Shown here one piece after another: positions 10,219-20,552 of a stretch of DNA of 64,000 bases (positions are counted from its first letter, which is position 1; each line of letters starts with the position of its first letter). Position numbers and translations under genes: made by a program. The notes under the pieces were generated by a model. The model saw only the letters and a program-made list of their open reading frames with translations. It searched no databases and had not been told where the DNA came from. Source of the stretch: Pyrrhosoma nymphula (Eukaryota; Arthropoda; Insecta; Odonata; Coenagrionidae); NCBI GenBank assembly GCA_963573305.1, contig OY754336.1, positions 16,280,699-16,344,698 on the forward strand, written 5' to 3'.

Positions 10219-10704
10219 TGTCTAGCCGTAAGAGCTCACCCCATTATTGTAAATTCCCATGCATCGACGTATTGTATCGCCGTATTTTCGGCAGTGATGA
10301 TAATCATCTCACGCGTCGCTAATTGCGGCGTAAGAGATGGTATAGGAGTCCTACTCGCAGGTAGTGGCTCTTTAGAAGTTCTTTATTTCCGTACAAGTGA
10401 GCCAATACTTGATCTACCACACTACAAACCTATACTTAATCTGCCATAATGGAGCCAACAGCTGGTCCCCTATAATCCTGCACACTTTACTTCAGGAATT
10501 GACCAGCCTGGATAGCGTTGTGGTGTTTGGCTTTGCTTTCCAAAGGCTCGAGGTTCGATATCCGCTCAAGGGAGATTTTTCCATAGCAGTTTATACATGT
10601 CACCTCTATCTTTTAGGAGCCAATCTTTTGTTCTCGTGACGGCTTCAATATTAGTACACAATGCCTTCTTTATCAGATCTCATTAATTATACCTCAGCGA
10701 TTAA
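10219..10704. other. Mostly unassigned, with a possible tRNA-derived SINE head
   Basis: Near 10512-10570 there is GGATAGCGTTGTGGT, which could be a pol III A box, followed by GAGGTTCGATATCC, close to a B box. This could be a tRNA-derived SINE head, but the tail and target duplication were not found. Nothing else is recognised. Confidence 0.3.
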
Positions 10705-11244
10705 AGCCCGTTCCAAACAATACTTGGTCCAGCACTAGTTCGAGGATACTCGCTAGTATAATAGGTTTCCAGTATCGTGTGGTAGAGAACCAGCATCCTG
10801 GTTAGTCAGTATAATCGCTATCTTACTGGCTGAGCTACTTGATGTCATAATTGATGCGGTACTAGTTTGTTACTAGTCCCCCTAGAACCTAGTAGCCGTT
10901 GACCAATCACGTTAGCTTTTACAGTCGCAGTGCGGTCTTCACTTTTTTTAATCAGTGCCTGACTTTATCGCGGATGTTACACACTCGTTAGCGGTGAAAA
11001 TGTCGCGACAATCCCTGCTATTACTGCAGCGGCCAAAAGTCGCCTTCTTTCATGGAAATGTTCCATTTTCTTTTACCAGTTCGCAACAGTGGACGACAGT
11101 ACCGCTTCATCGCAAGCACAAGTTCAATGATCGTGTGAAACCTTCTATCACGGTCTCTATCATACTGGGTTCCGTCCTCAATATCAAGCACCAGATAGCA
11201 TACTAGGTCTTGTCCTGGATCAAGCATCTTGTGTGAAACGGGCT
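10705..11244. mobile_element. PIF/Harbinger-type MITE with TAA target duplication
   Basis: The ends are inverted repeats, AGCCCGTTCCAAACAA at the left and the complement of AGCCCGTTTCACACAAGA at the right, and the similarity continues through CTTGGTCCAG. TAA flanks both ends (10702-10704 and 11245-11247), the 3-bp target typical of PIF/Harbinger. The 540-bp interior has no transposase. Confidence 0.75.
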
Positions 11245-11293
11245 TAAGGGTAATACTTTCAATAAAATCTAATGCTACAGTGGATGCATTCTA

Positions 11294-11428
11294 CCGGAGC
11301 AGCTGCGTGTGTCAATGTTCATTTGACGACACTTTTTCTTCCGTTTCCCCTCCGTCAAGTCGAAGAGGCTTCATGTAACGGAGGAGAAACTGTCGCAAAA
11401 TGAACATTGACACGCGCAGCTGCTCCGG
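11294..11428. repeat. Foldback palindrome
   Basis: CCGGAGCAGCTGCG (11294) and its complement ending at 11428 start arms of about 38 bp, extended by weaker pairing to about 60 bp. Similarity runs through GTGTCAATGTTCATTT. It may be a small foldback element; no flanking duplication was seen. Confidence 0.75.
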
Positions 11429-12689
11429 AAGAATGAGCTCCAGCATATTAGCAAGCCACCGCGGAAGCCTTCGCTCCAATATTTATATTTTACCCCTAAA
11501 ATGGGTGTACTCCACTCCACTGTCAAACCACTTACTAGACCCACGTAAGTATGCATGTCCTATAGGACTTGAACATAAAACTATGTTTGTACACATCACA
11601 CATGAGATGAATACAGCTCTGCCTTGCAGGACAAGAACCCTAGACTTTTCGAAATATAGGTGGGTTATTTGAGAGGATGTACTGAAAAATTATTAGGAAA
11701 CAGATTTGTTATAAATGCACATGGCTATATAAAACAAAACGCATCTCCAAATCCCCTTAGTCCCTAATTATAATCAGCTGTATTTCTGTTTCCATAGAAA
11801 TGATTCCAAGCTCGTAAAAATAAGGCATGCCCGGCGTGCCTTATATTTTTGTTTCCTGATATTTCAGTGCGAAGTTTATCAGAACTAGTAAGCAGATAGA
11901 TGTACTTTCCTAAGCAATTGCGATGTATTTTGGCTGGCAGGTCGTCTCTTCGATGACTCATAGGGGTACTATTGATAATTAAAAATGTTATTTTGTTATA
12001 TCTGTCATTTTAAAGCACTTATCTTATTAATTTTTACTAATAATCAGCTGATTTGACAAAGAATGATTGGAGTTCCCTTGATTTCCAGCCAGACTGATCC
12101 AATTATTTTTTTGACGAAATTATCAATTTGTTCCTGAAGAAATTTTTTGAACCGCACGTCGCATCTATTTTTTAGACAATTGTGATAACACACAGGTATC
12201 ATTTAAAGGCAACTTGTGAAAAACCAATGTAGTCGCTCGTGAAAAAACGCATTGACAGCTCATCGTATCGCTCTAAAGTAATATTAAAAGAATTCGTGAA
12301 TTCGAAGTTTACAAAGATAGCTATCGTTTGCATCCAACCGCAATATATTCGCTGTGTTCTTGTGCGAACTATTTGTTGCACTGGACATTACCCGCAAAAA
12401 TCAAAGCATCCCTTAATTCACATCATTGGTGGAGAAAATATTAAAGGAGGGTAGTAGCTACTATCTGTAAGTTCTCTTGGAAAAACTCCGCGAAAAGGTA
12501 GGATTTTATAAAATTTAAATATATTTTTGCATTTTGAAAACCTTCTATGCATCTGCATTGAGGTATGAATCGTCAAATGTTTTAAGCGATTCCAGAAGAA
12601 AATGGAGCTGAAGCAGTTAAAACCTAAAATAGTTTATTATAAATCAATTAATATTTTAACATAGTTGATTAAATTTTGATGTTAAGGAC
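11429..12689. other. No recognised gene
   Basis: AT-rich sequence. The only structure seen is a 23-base near-palindrome TAAGGCATGCC/GGCGTGCCTTA at 11821-11843. Confidence 0.4.
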
Positions 12690-13397
12690 CAGGGGCGGCG
12701 TGGGTGCTCAAGGGCCCGGGCCGCTGCACGTCCAGAGGGGCCCGGTATTTGTGACCTTGCACCTTACCCTTACAATCTTTTTCTGGTATACTTTAAATGC
12801 AAAATTCAACTGAAAACAAGAACTCCAGTCAATAATTCCATGTGTAACTACATGTGTGGGAATAATAATAAACAAAATAAACAAATTTGAGGACATAGCA
12901 CTTACAGGATACCTAATAAATGACAATAGATAATGGCAGAATTCCCTTTCTACGTATATTTTCAGCATGTGATGACCATTTCCATTGAGGGTCAAGAAGA
13001 ACTCTAAAGAGTTTAACTTCAATCACAGGTTTGAATACAGTGTTGTCTACGCAGGATAATAGATTCCATAAAAGTCTAAGGTAGGTTGAAAACATTATTA
13101 TAGGATATTATTGTGGCAAGAAAGTTCGAATGCAATATGCAAATTTGCGCCGCCTACTTATGCAACTGAGGGACCTGTTGAGAGAAGGCAAACAGGACTT
13201 TTTAATATTTGCTTTCATCTATTTTTTTGTCATCGACATTTTATTATTCTGGCTTTTTACTCAAATCCGATCGCCGGCCATTCATTGACGCAAGAAATAA
13301 GATAACAAAAAAGGCGGGTTTTAAACCTTTAACAATGACAACTTAATGTCTTAATCCTCCCAACGGGAAGGGATGGTTTGTTCTCGCTGCGCCCCTG
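12690..13397. mobile_element. Possible hAT-like element with CAGGGGCG ends
   Basis: The left edge reads CAGGGGCGGC and the right edge ends GCGCCCCTG, so CAGGGGCG is inverted at the two ends, as in hAT or related elements. The match is only about 8-9 bp and no 8-bp target duplication was found. A LINE fragment lies inside. Confidence 0.3.
12740..13040 (-). pseudogene. Jockey/CR1-like LINE reverse transcriptase C-terminal fragment
   Basis: Minus-strand frames read VKLFRVLLDPQWKWSSHAEN, the usual (T)KFLGV-LD--L-W--HI block, then VLKFVYFVYYYSH, HGIIDWSSCFQLNF and VYQKKIVRV, the YFHSH--YGI-FWG and LQKK-VR blocks. The order is right but frames change twice, so it is a dead fragment. Confidence 0.65.
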
Positions 13398-13718
13398 CGT
13401 GTTATTGACCTGTGAGTAAACGTCCCTGGACATTCATAGCGCCACTTCTAGAAGGGAAAGGAGGACCAAATCCGCTCTTAAACAATTCAAGCAATTGACC
13501 GATCCCTTCCTTGCCTCTGTCACCATGGGCGACCTCCCGGAATGCATCTAGAGGTCACGCGCGCATCATTTAAGGCCTCGTCACCTTACTCCCATGAATC
13601 TCTGTCACGCTATTGGGCGGCCATGAGCTAGATTTTCGAGTTACTTGGGGCACTCCTCAGATTTTTGCTTTTCGGCAATTTCCCAATGCTTATCCCAGCA
13701 GAGTCATAAAAACATCGC

Positions 13719-13885
13719 GAGAAGAGAGAAAAAAATACTGCTATTCCACATAGAACTTTTTTTTATTGCACGACCTAGGTTTCACTGCAGTGCAGCATCT
13801 TCAGGTTTTGCTGCACAGTAGTAAAACCTAGGTCTTGCAATAAATATATATTTGCGGAGTATTGGTGTTTTTTTCCTCTCTTCTC
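13719..13885. repeat. Palindrome made of two PLE-end-like modules
   Basis: The whole 167 bp folds back on itself, from GAGAAGAGAGAAAAAAA on the left to its complement on the right. On the minus strand the inner part reads CTGAAGATGCTGCACTGCAG, then GAAACCTAGGTCGTGCAATA. It closely parallels the plus-strand Penelope-like end near 58.70 kb (CTGATGATGCTGCAGGGCAG then GAAAC... AATAAAT). The plus-strand arm carries a more diverged copy. Confidence 0.75.
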
Positions 13886-14969
13886 ACAATGGAAAGATTA
13901 CAGGGAGTCAAGCCTCAGGCTCTCTTCTCGCAAAATCATGTCAATTAGCTGTCCATTAACGGATATAATCGATATATTGGCTCCCAGGAGACCATTCTCA
14001 CTCTGCTCAAGCAATTTAATTCCATATTCATCCAAGGTGGAATTGGATCTCTACCACTATGTAATGTTCAGAGGTTTCCGTCGGAATTCTAAAACCTTAC
14101 TGCAATAAATAGTTACTACCAGAAGTTATGAGTGTATAGAGAAATAACTCTGAAACTCTATTCTTAACTAACTTAACTAAATTCTAACTTAATAACTCTA
14201 TTCTTAGAGAAATGACTCTGAAAAAGTTCAATTGGCATTGACGCATCGATAAAATGTGTTGATAATAAACGGAAATGATTTATCATGTTGCTCCTTCTAT
14301 AAGTAAGAATAGAGAGTACTTGGAAATAGCATCCAGGATTATAGGAGCCCACTTTCAGTCCTGATCTCGCTTCAGAGCGACAGGAAGTGTGACAATTATC
14401 GCCTACGTCAACAGATTTGGAGCGCCAAGAGACTAGAGTTAGACCAGATTATACGTTCTATTCAGCTGTGCGTCATAAATTTTGTTGACTTTGGTATAAT
14501 AAAACCGAGGTTTCACTGTAGTAATAGTTCAAACGAAAATGCCCTTTTATCGGCCTAAGCGGCCTATCGTGGTATATGGTTTATTTGACTTGTGCTGTGT
14601 TAACCTTTTTTATCTTCGCAGTTATTTCATCCACACAACTTACATCATTCAAATCTTTCTTTCTACACCACTAGAATGTTAATTCCAATGAAGCTGTGAA
14701 GTTCCGAACTAGAAGACATTCGAGAATGGGATCAAGTGACTAATAGCTTGCTGGACTATTTTTTGATATATTTTGTAGTGCCTTTTTCAAGGTATTTATT
14801 GAGATTATTGACCTACTGATCCATTGTCACATTCCTGGACAGATTCTTTTAAAATACGAAATGACTACGGTGACTTTTGGCCAGAAAAAAATGCATTAAA
14901 AATTTAATAGTAATATCAGAATATCTATAACGAGAGAATTTTTCTCTTCTAGTTGGCGAAGCGGTTATT
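13886..14969. other. No recognised gene
   Basis: No supported coding region. A short local duplication of AACTCTATTCTTA is seen at about 14155-14205. Confidence 0.4.
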
Positions 14970-15295
14970 AAGGTAGTTTGAGCGAGATTTGGTAAATTAG
15001 AATTCAATGAATTTACCTCACTTCAAAGAAATATATTTCACCATCCCAAATATAACAAAAAATATACCACTTACCGCATTACATTTCGAGATATTGGCCA
15101 AAAAATATAAGCCGTTTTCGATAGGAAATGGTACGCGTGTGCACTCCATAGAGACTTGATTTAAAAACTGAGGAATTACTAATGAATAGATCTCGTCAGA
15201 AATTTAACAGCGTTTAGTTTGTACTAATTCTCAACTATTTATAAAAATAAATCAATTGCCGCAGTAATCTTTACGGAGTCGCAAAATAATACCGG

Positions 15296-16737
15296 GAGTA
15301 TTCTTTATACTCCCGTCGGATCTTTAATTCGTGAATGTGAAATTACATACGTTACTCTCGTTATTGGGAGATTCTTTTGTTTTGTTTGTCAGGAAGAAAG
15401 CTGAAATGAAAGAAAGAAAATTACGCTCTACATAACATTTATTCATCGAAATCATTAGTACAAATGGCTAACCTATGAACAATTGGGCGATGGTAACTAA
15501 TAATTTTCTCCTTTCCAATGTAATTTTTATATTTATTATGTTATTAACCTCTAACTCACGTTCTTAGCTCTCCGCACACACCTCGATCAATAAAATCGAC
15601 CAATTCGTTTCGGCGGTACAACTGAACTGAGCGCGCGCCATGCCCTCCCAAGCCCAAATTTAGACCCCCACGTGCAGCGCTGTGACGTCACCTCGCAACC
15701 CCCACTCCGCTCGCGACTAACCATTTCCGGTAGTCGACGAAGCGGGCTATCTAGTCATAGTTTTAGATATTCTGTAATTCTTATAGTTTTTGCAATTGAG
15801 GCCCTCGAAAGTACACAAACATTCACTACGTTTACCAATCGATCTCAGATCGATCTGACCGGCTCAGCTCGGTATGGTAAACGGAGCAGGCTGGCCAGAT
15901 CGATCTGAAAAGCGAGCCGAGTCAGCCCGCTTTCCCTAACCGGTCTGAGATCTCAGATCGATCCGATGAGGTCGGAAAGTGGCGCTCATCGTTCTTCTTT
16001 TGGTTGCCAATGGTAAACAAAATATAATCGATATCCTTTACGGCGTGACTTGTTGTTAGAAGGGAAAGGAAAGAAATGTGCGGCTGAAATAAGCAAGAAA
16101 TCTCAAAATAATTCAAACTACTGAAATCGATAGTTCAATATCGATATTTTCAGACCGTGTTGGTAAACCAGGGGATCTGAGTCAGCTCGCTACTGAACTT
16201 TCAGATCGGTCTGAACTCACACTACGTTTACCAATCGATCTCAGATCGATCTGACTTGCTCAGCTCGGTATGGTAAACGGAGCGCGCTGGCCAGATCGAT
16301 CTGAGAAGCGAGCCGAGTCAGCCCGCTTTCCCTAACCGGTCTGAGATCTCAGATCGATCCGAAGAGGCCGGAGCGTGGCGCTCATCGTCCTTCTTTTGGT
16401 TGCCGATGGTAAACAAAATATAATCGATATCATTTACGACGTGACTTGTTGCAAGAAGGGAAAGGAGAGAAGTGTGCGGCTGAAATATGCAAGAAATCTC
16501 AAAATAATTCAAACTACTGAAATCGATAGTTCAATATCGATATTTTCAGACCGTGTTGGTAAACCAGGCGATCAGAGTCAGCTCCGTGCTGAACTTTCAG
16601 ATCGGTCTGAACTCAGACCGATCTGAGATCGATTGGTAAACGTAGTGTCAGACCGATTGGTAAACGTAGTGATTGGTCGCGGCCAAACCTTACATGACAC
16701 TGAGAACGAACCATATGATGTTCATTTGCATTCACAT
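15296..16737. repeat. Repeat R inserted into the inverted-repeat element
   Basis: From GAGTATTCTTTATACTCCCG to GCATTCACAT this segment matches 31.70-32.35 kb, apart from the tandem MITE it contains. It is absent from the 51.46 kb copy of the host element, so it is an insertion. Its core is GC-rich, with GCGCGCGCCATGCCC and the CRE-like palindrome TGACGTCA at 15683, the latter conserved in both copies. It could be an LTR or promoter-bearing repeat; its class is open. Confidence 0.7.
15824..16671. mobile_element. Tandemly duplicated MITE with ATT target duplication
   Basis: The element starts CACTACGTTTACCAATCGAT and ends in the complement. ATT flanks both sides (15821-15823, 16672-16674), and the uninterrupted site is present at about 32.27 kb as one ATT followed by GGTCGCGG. 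It contains two ~396-bp units starting at 15824 and 16220, and a 24-bp repeated end. Each unit is rich in AGATCGATCTGA-type palindromes. The minus-strand frames in the two units (64 codons each) are parallel copies of the same non-coding sequence. Confidence 0.85.
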
Positions 16738-16981
16738 AAAAAAAACCTTCTCTTGTGTAGGCGTTTTCACCGTACGACGTGAAAAAAATTAGTCAAGTTA
16801 AAATACTTATATAGGTGTATCTATCTAATTACTGAGGATTTAACTCACATAAAACTATATTTCTGCGTCATTATTATTACAATATGTAACTTCATGCTTC
16901 TTACAGTTGTTGGAATTAAAAACTAAAATCCGAGTATGGTGATAATTATGGCTAGGGAAAAAATCTCGCTCTAACTACCTT

Positions 16982-17536
16982 GAGTTGCACAGTATTCATT
17001 TCCCAACGCGCTCATTAATTTGATCAGTAATCCGAGGAAGAGAAATGAAGCTGCAACTGGAGTATAAAACATCGCCAAAAACAATGTAATCGAGAAAGAT
17101 TGATGGCGAAGCTGGAACATCTTACGAGGTAAAAGAGTTTGAATCCACCAGACCAGTAGGACCAGTCCTGGAGGAATCAGTTACGGAGGTATTAAGGGAT
17201 ATAAATACGCCGTATATGGGGAGAAAGTTTCGTCGGTATGATGCCAAGAGCCTTGGAATTCAGTCTTTAGAGAGTTTAAGCGAGGTATCGGTATAATTAA
17301 AATTTGATGAATTTTGCATCATTGTAAATAGTAATAATAATTTATTGCCCCTTGACATGATCAAGAATTGCATTGCAAAAATAGTTTACAGGATATTTAG
17401 GTGACCCCTAACGCATTTTCCTGTAGTCGGGGACACCTTCTGGACAAAGAAGCAACGCATATATCAAAATAATCACTACAGATGTAACAGTGTGAAATTT
17501 CATATAGAAAAATATTTTAAATACGAGGTTTCCGAA
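16982..17536. other. No recognised gene
   Basis: AT-rich sequence between two related inverted-repeat elements. Nothing supported. Confidence 0.4.
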
Positions 17537-18128
17537 AGAGGTTACAATGATTTGCTAATGTGTTCGCATTGATGTGTTTGAAGTCAACAACCGGAGCTTA
17601 ACCAGCTTAAGAAAGATTTAATATGATTAGTAGATTTAATTGGTTGTGGCAAACAATTCATGATATCATCTTTCAAATGATATCAACATATCAACCACTT
17701 ATCGCATCACTTGTCGAGATATTTACAAAAAGGTAGACGTATTTTTCCATGGGATATGGTTTGACTATGCACTCCAGAGTGGCTTTAAAAAAATCGGAGT
17801 TTTAACTCGTAGATCGTATCATAAATGTAAACGTATTGGGCTCGTATGTTATTTCAGTTATTGAAAAGAATGTTTTACTCACCGTAATACTTTCTATAAC
17901 ACCCAAAAAAACCTCATGCGTTTTTAGTGTTTGGCGTGAGACAAGCCAATTTAAAACATCAAATATGTATATTTAGTTAATTACTGAAACGATCACTCCT
18001 AAGCAATCAGTTGACAGGAATCATAAATACTGTAATTACCTCATGATTCTTAACAATACTTTAATTTTAACACAACATTTGAATCTGGTCTGTCTTATGA
18101 CAAGAGAAAAATCTTAGTGTAATTACCT
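17537..18128. mobile_element. Diverged relative of the 14.97 kb element
   Basis: CAACCACTTATCGCATCACTTG followed by TCGAGATATTTACAAAAA parallels the left subterminal block of the 14.97 kb element. Later ACTCACCGTAATAC and AATTACTGAAACGATC also match in order. The terminal repeats are weak (AGGTTACAATGATTT versus AGGTAATTACACTAAGATTT), so the exact ends are approximate. Confidence 0.5.
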
Positions 18129-19945
18129 TTAAAATGTGTGAAATAGAAAGAATAGAATTCAGGGAGGAAAACTTAAATGGCAAAACAATAACAATTCCAA
18201 CACCCGACGCTCACTTAACAGCATATGGTACACTGCAAGGCTCATGAGCTCAAAGTAGACAATTGTGAAGGAGGTAGGCGGGAGAAGGCCGCAAAAACTG
18301 CTCAACTCGTAGTGCCTTGAGTGACTTATAATGAATACCATTTATAAATACCCGATTTTTATTGCGATATCATTAATCGGTATCTACATTTTTATTTGGT
18401 ACATTCAATTTATCTTCTTCTTTTTTAAGAGTTATTTGTACGTCGAGTGAATGGAACGAGAGTAAGACGCAAAAAATGCCTCAACCAGGTAAAGTCGACC
18501 TCATATATGACTTTACTGGGAGGAAAACTTGCCCAATGTAATGGTAGTAGTCTGTGATGCCTCCTTAGATATGTGGCCTTACTGGACAGAGCCGCTCATG
18601 GAAAAGGCAGTGTCCGATAAAACGGCCCTTAATTAATGTAATCTTATCAGGTAGGCATAGCGACTGACACACCCGGGCTTCTATAGAAACAGTTTGCAAT
18701 ACATATTTTATCGCCTAAGTCATAATTCACCAGAGTTATCCCGGCAAAATTTATGACTAATCCCTCTAGTGCATTTTGAAATTGTATGTTATTTCACGCC
18801 ATGTCTAAGCTTACAAAGTATACACACAAGTGGCCAGACCTTTCGTTGAGTCAGATTGGATTTTTTTGTGGTATGAATAAACAGAAGAATTTTATGGCGA
18901 ACATATGAATGCAGATAGCTTAACTCTGATACGGGAATGCGACGTGAACTAGGGCATGTTGGGCACTTAAATGTAAGATAGTAAAACGGAAAAGGTATCG
19001 AGCGAAATTAGAGAAAAAAGCAGTTGGAATAGATAACATCCGCGCAGAAATGTTGAGGATTTATCCATTTGCGAGAGCACATTCACGTAATTATAGCAGG
19101 ATGTATTTCACGACGGTGGGCTGCTATTCTGACTGAAATGGCAATCAGAAATGACTTTTCCAGTTTAACGCCTCAAGGACCTTTTTTTCAAATATCGCGT
19201 CTCAGTCGCTATTTTCTTTTCTGAAGGTTGAAATGACACTCGGAAGTCGTTAAATGTAACGTTTAAATCAACAGGTGACTCGTAGACCACGCCTACTCGG
19301 CACAATATCCTTCCCATGCACCCCTGCTCTTGCTTCACCTTCGCCCATGAACGTTCACGGACATGCCTCCTCCATTTCATTGTCACCGTCCTGAGCGCCG
19401 ACACTTTTAGCGATTTTGAATTTCAGGAAGCTGGGGCAGGGAAGTTGTTTTATGCCTCGGTTCTGAATACCGCGCTATTGTAACTGAACCCCTGCTTTCC
19501 TAATGCAAAACGATTGTTGAATTCTTTTTCACCTTTTATTTTCACGAGAATTCTGAAAAATGTGCTTGGAGAATATTTATATTTTCCAAGAAATTAATGA
19601 ATAATGATCATGTATGCTATTCCATTTAAACGTAAGAATTTCCAACAAACTGGGAATACGCATTGGGTGGGGGGCCATTCATGTCCACGCAGGTTAAATT
19701 AAGAAAAAAATACTAATTCTTGCGTCAATTTCTGCGATCTACGTGCCAGTAGCTATTACGGTGAGCAGAAGACTCTACGACTAATTCAAAGGAGGCGTAT
19801 GTCTACACCAAAGGAGATGAAATCCGTCATGAACAAATCATTCGAATAGACCGAGGTTCGAACTTGGATGTCCCAATTGCCAGTCAGGTGTTTAAGTCTA
19901 TTACACTACCAATCCATCTTAACTAAAAGAAAATTTCAGCGAACT
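18129..19945. other. No recognised gene
   Basis: No supported gene in about 1.8 kb. A 79-codon minus-strand frame (19404-19165) is not recognised. A short inverted repeat CAGGTAAAGTC/GACTTTACTGG sits at about 18488-18522. Confidence 0.4.
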
Positions 19946-20551
19946 GTATCATGAAATGTTAGACGAGGAAAACAAAAAATCGAGGAGGTGGAAGAGTTCT
20001 GTTACCTGGGAAGCCGAGTAACCAGCAATGGACGAAGTAAAAGAGAAATTGCCAGTAGAATTGCCCAAGCGAAAAGCGCATTTTACCAGAAGAAGATTCT
20101 GCTTACAGCTGCAAATACAAGCGTGGAAGTGAGAAAAAAGTTCTTTAGAACATACATCTGGAGCATTCTACTATATGGCAGCGAAGCATGGACAATAACA
20201 GCAGCAGGGAAGTCCTGGCTGGAAGCATTTGAAATGTGGTGCTACCGAAGAATGATGAAGATAAAATGGATCGACCGAGTGACAAATGAAGAAGTCTTAA
20301 GAAGAGTGGGGGAAAAGAGATGTCTACTGAAAACCTTAAAAAAGGAGACTTAGTAGGCCACATCTTAAGACACGACGGCCTGATGAAGACAATCGTCGAG
20401 GGAAAAGTGAACGGGAAGAATGGAACAAGTTGTGAAGGATGTAAATGAGAGGAGTTATGTCAATATGAAGAGGTTGGCAGATAGAAGAATTGAGTGGAGG
20501 GCTGCGTCAAACCAATCCTAGGATTGTTGACCGATGGGGATGATGATGAAC
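19946..20551 (+). pseudogene. RTE-like LINE, C-terminal part and 3' tail
   Basis: The frame from about 19979 reads KIEEVEEFCYLGSRVTSNGR, IASRIAQAKSAFYQKK, ILLYGSEAWTI, LEAFEMWCYRRMMKIKWIDR and VTNEEVLRRVGEKR, then a stop at 20351. After a frame change GHILRHDGLMKTIVEGK and further blocks follow, ending with a GATGATGATGAA tail. These are the classic post-catalytic blocks of a common insect non-LTR retrotransposon (YLGS, ALYGSE-WT, AFEMWCWRR, W-GHILRRD). The catalytic domain is absent, so the copy is 5'-truncated. Its tail touches the broken left end of a mariner at 20553, suggesting it inserted there or was joined by deletion. Confidence 0.8.
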
Positions 20552-20552
20552 C

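Larger units (their letters stand above)
14970..16981. mobile_element. AAGGTAGTTTGAGCGAGA inverted-repeat element, nested
   Basis: The left end reads AAGGTAGTTTGAGCGAGATT and the right end is its complement with one mismatch. Subterminal blocks (TTTCGAGATATTGGCCAAAAA, CCGCAGTAATCTTTAC, GAGTCAAG-like) recur in the copy at 51.46-52.02 kb, which lacks the central 1.44 kb. The element has no transposase. Superfamily and target duplication are not determined. Confidence 0.75.

Noticed and set aside
12690..13397. Firm hAT assignment of the CAGGGGCG-ended segment
   Set aside because: Inverted similarity is only 8-9 bp and no 8-bp duplication flanks it, so it is listed only with low confidence.
15922..16626. 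Parallel 64-codon minus-strand frames and an 83-codon plus-strand frame
   Set aside because: They are two copies of the same MITE sequence and no family similarity is seen.
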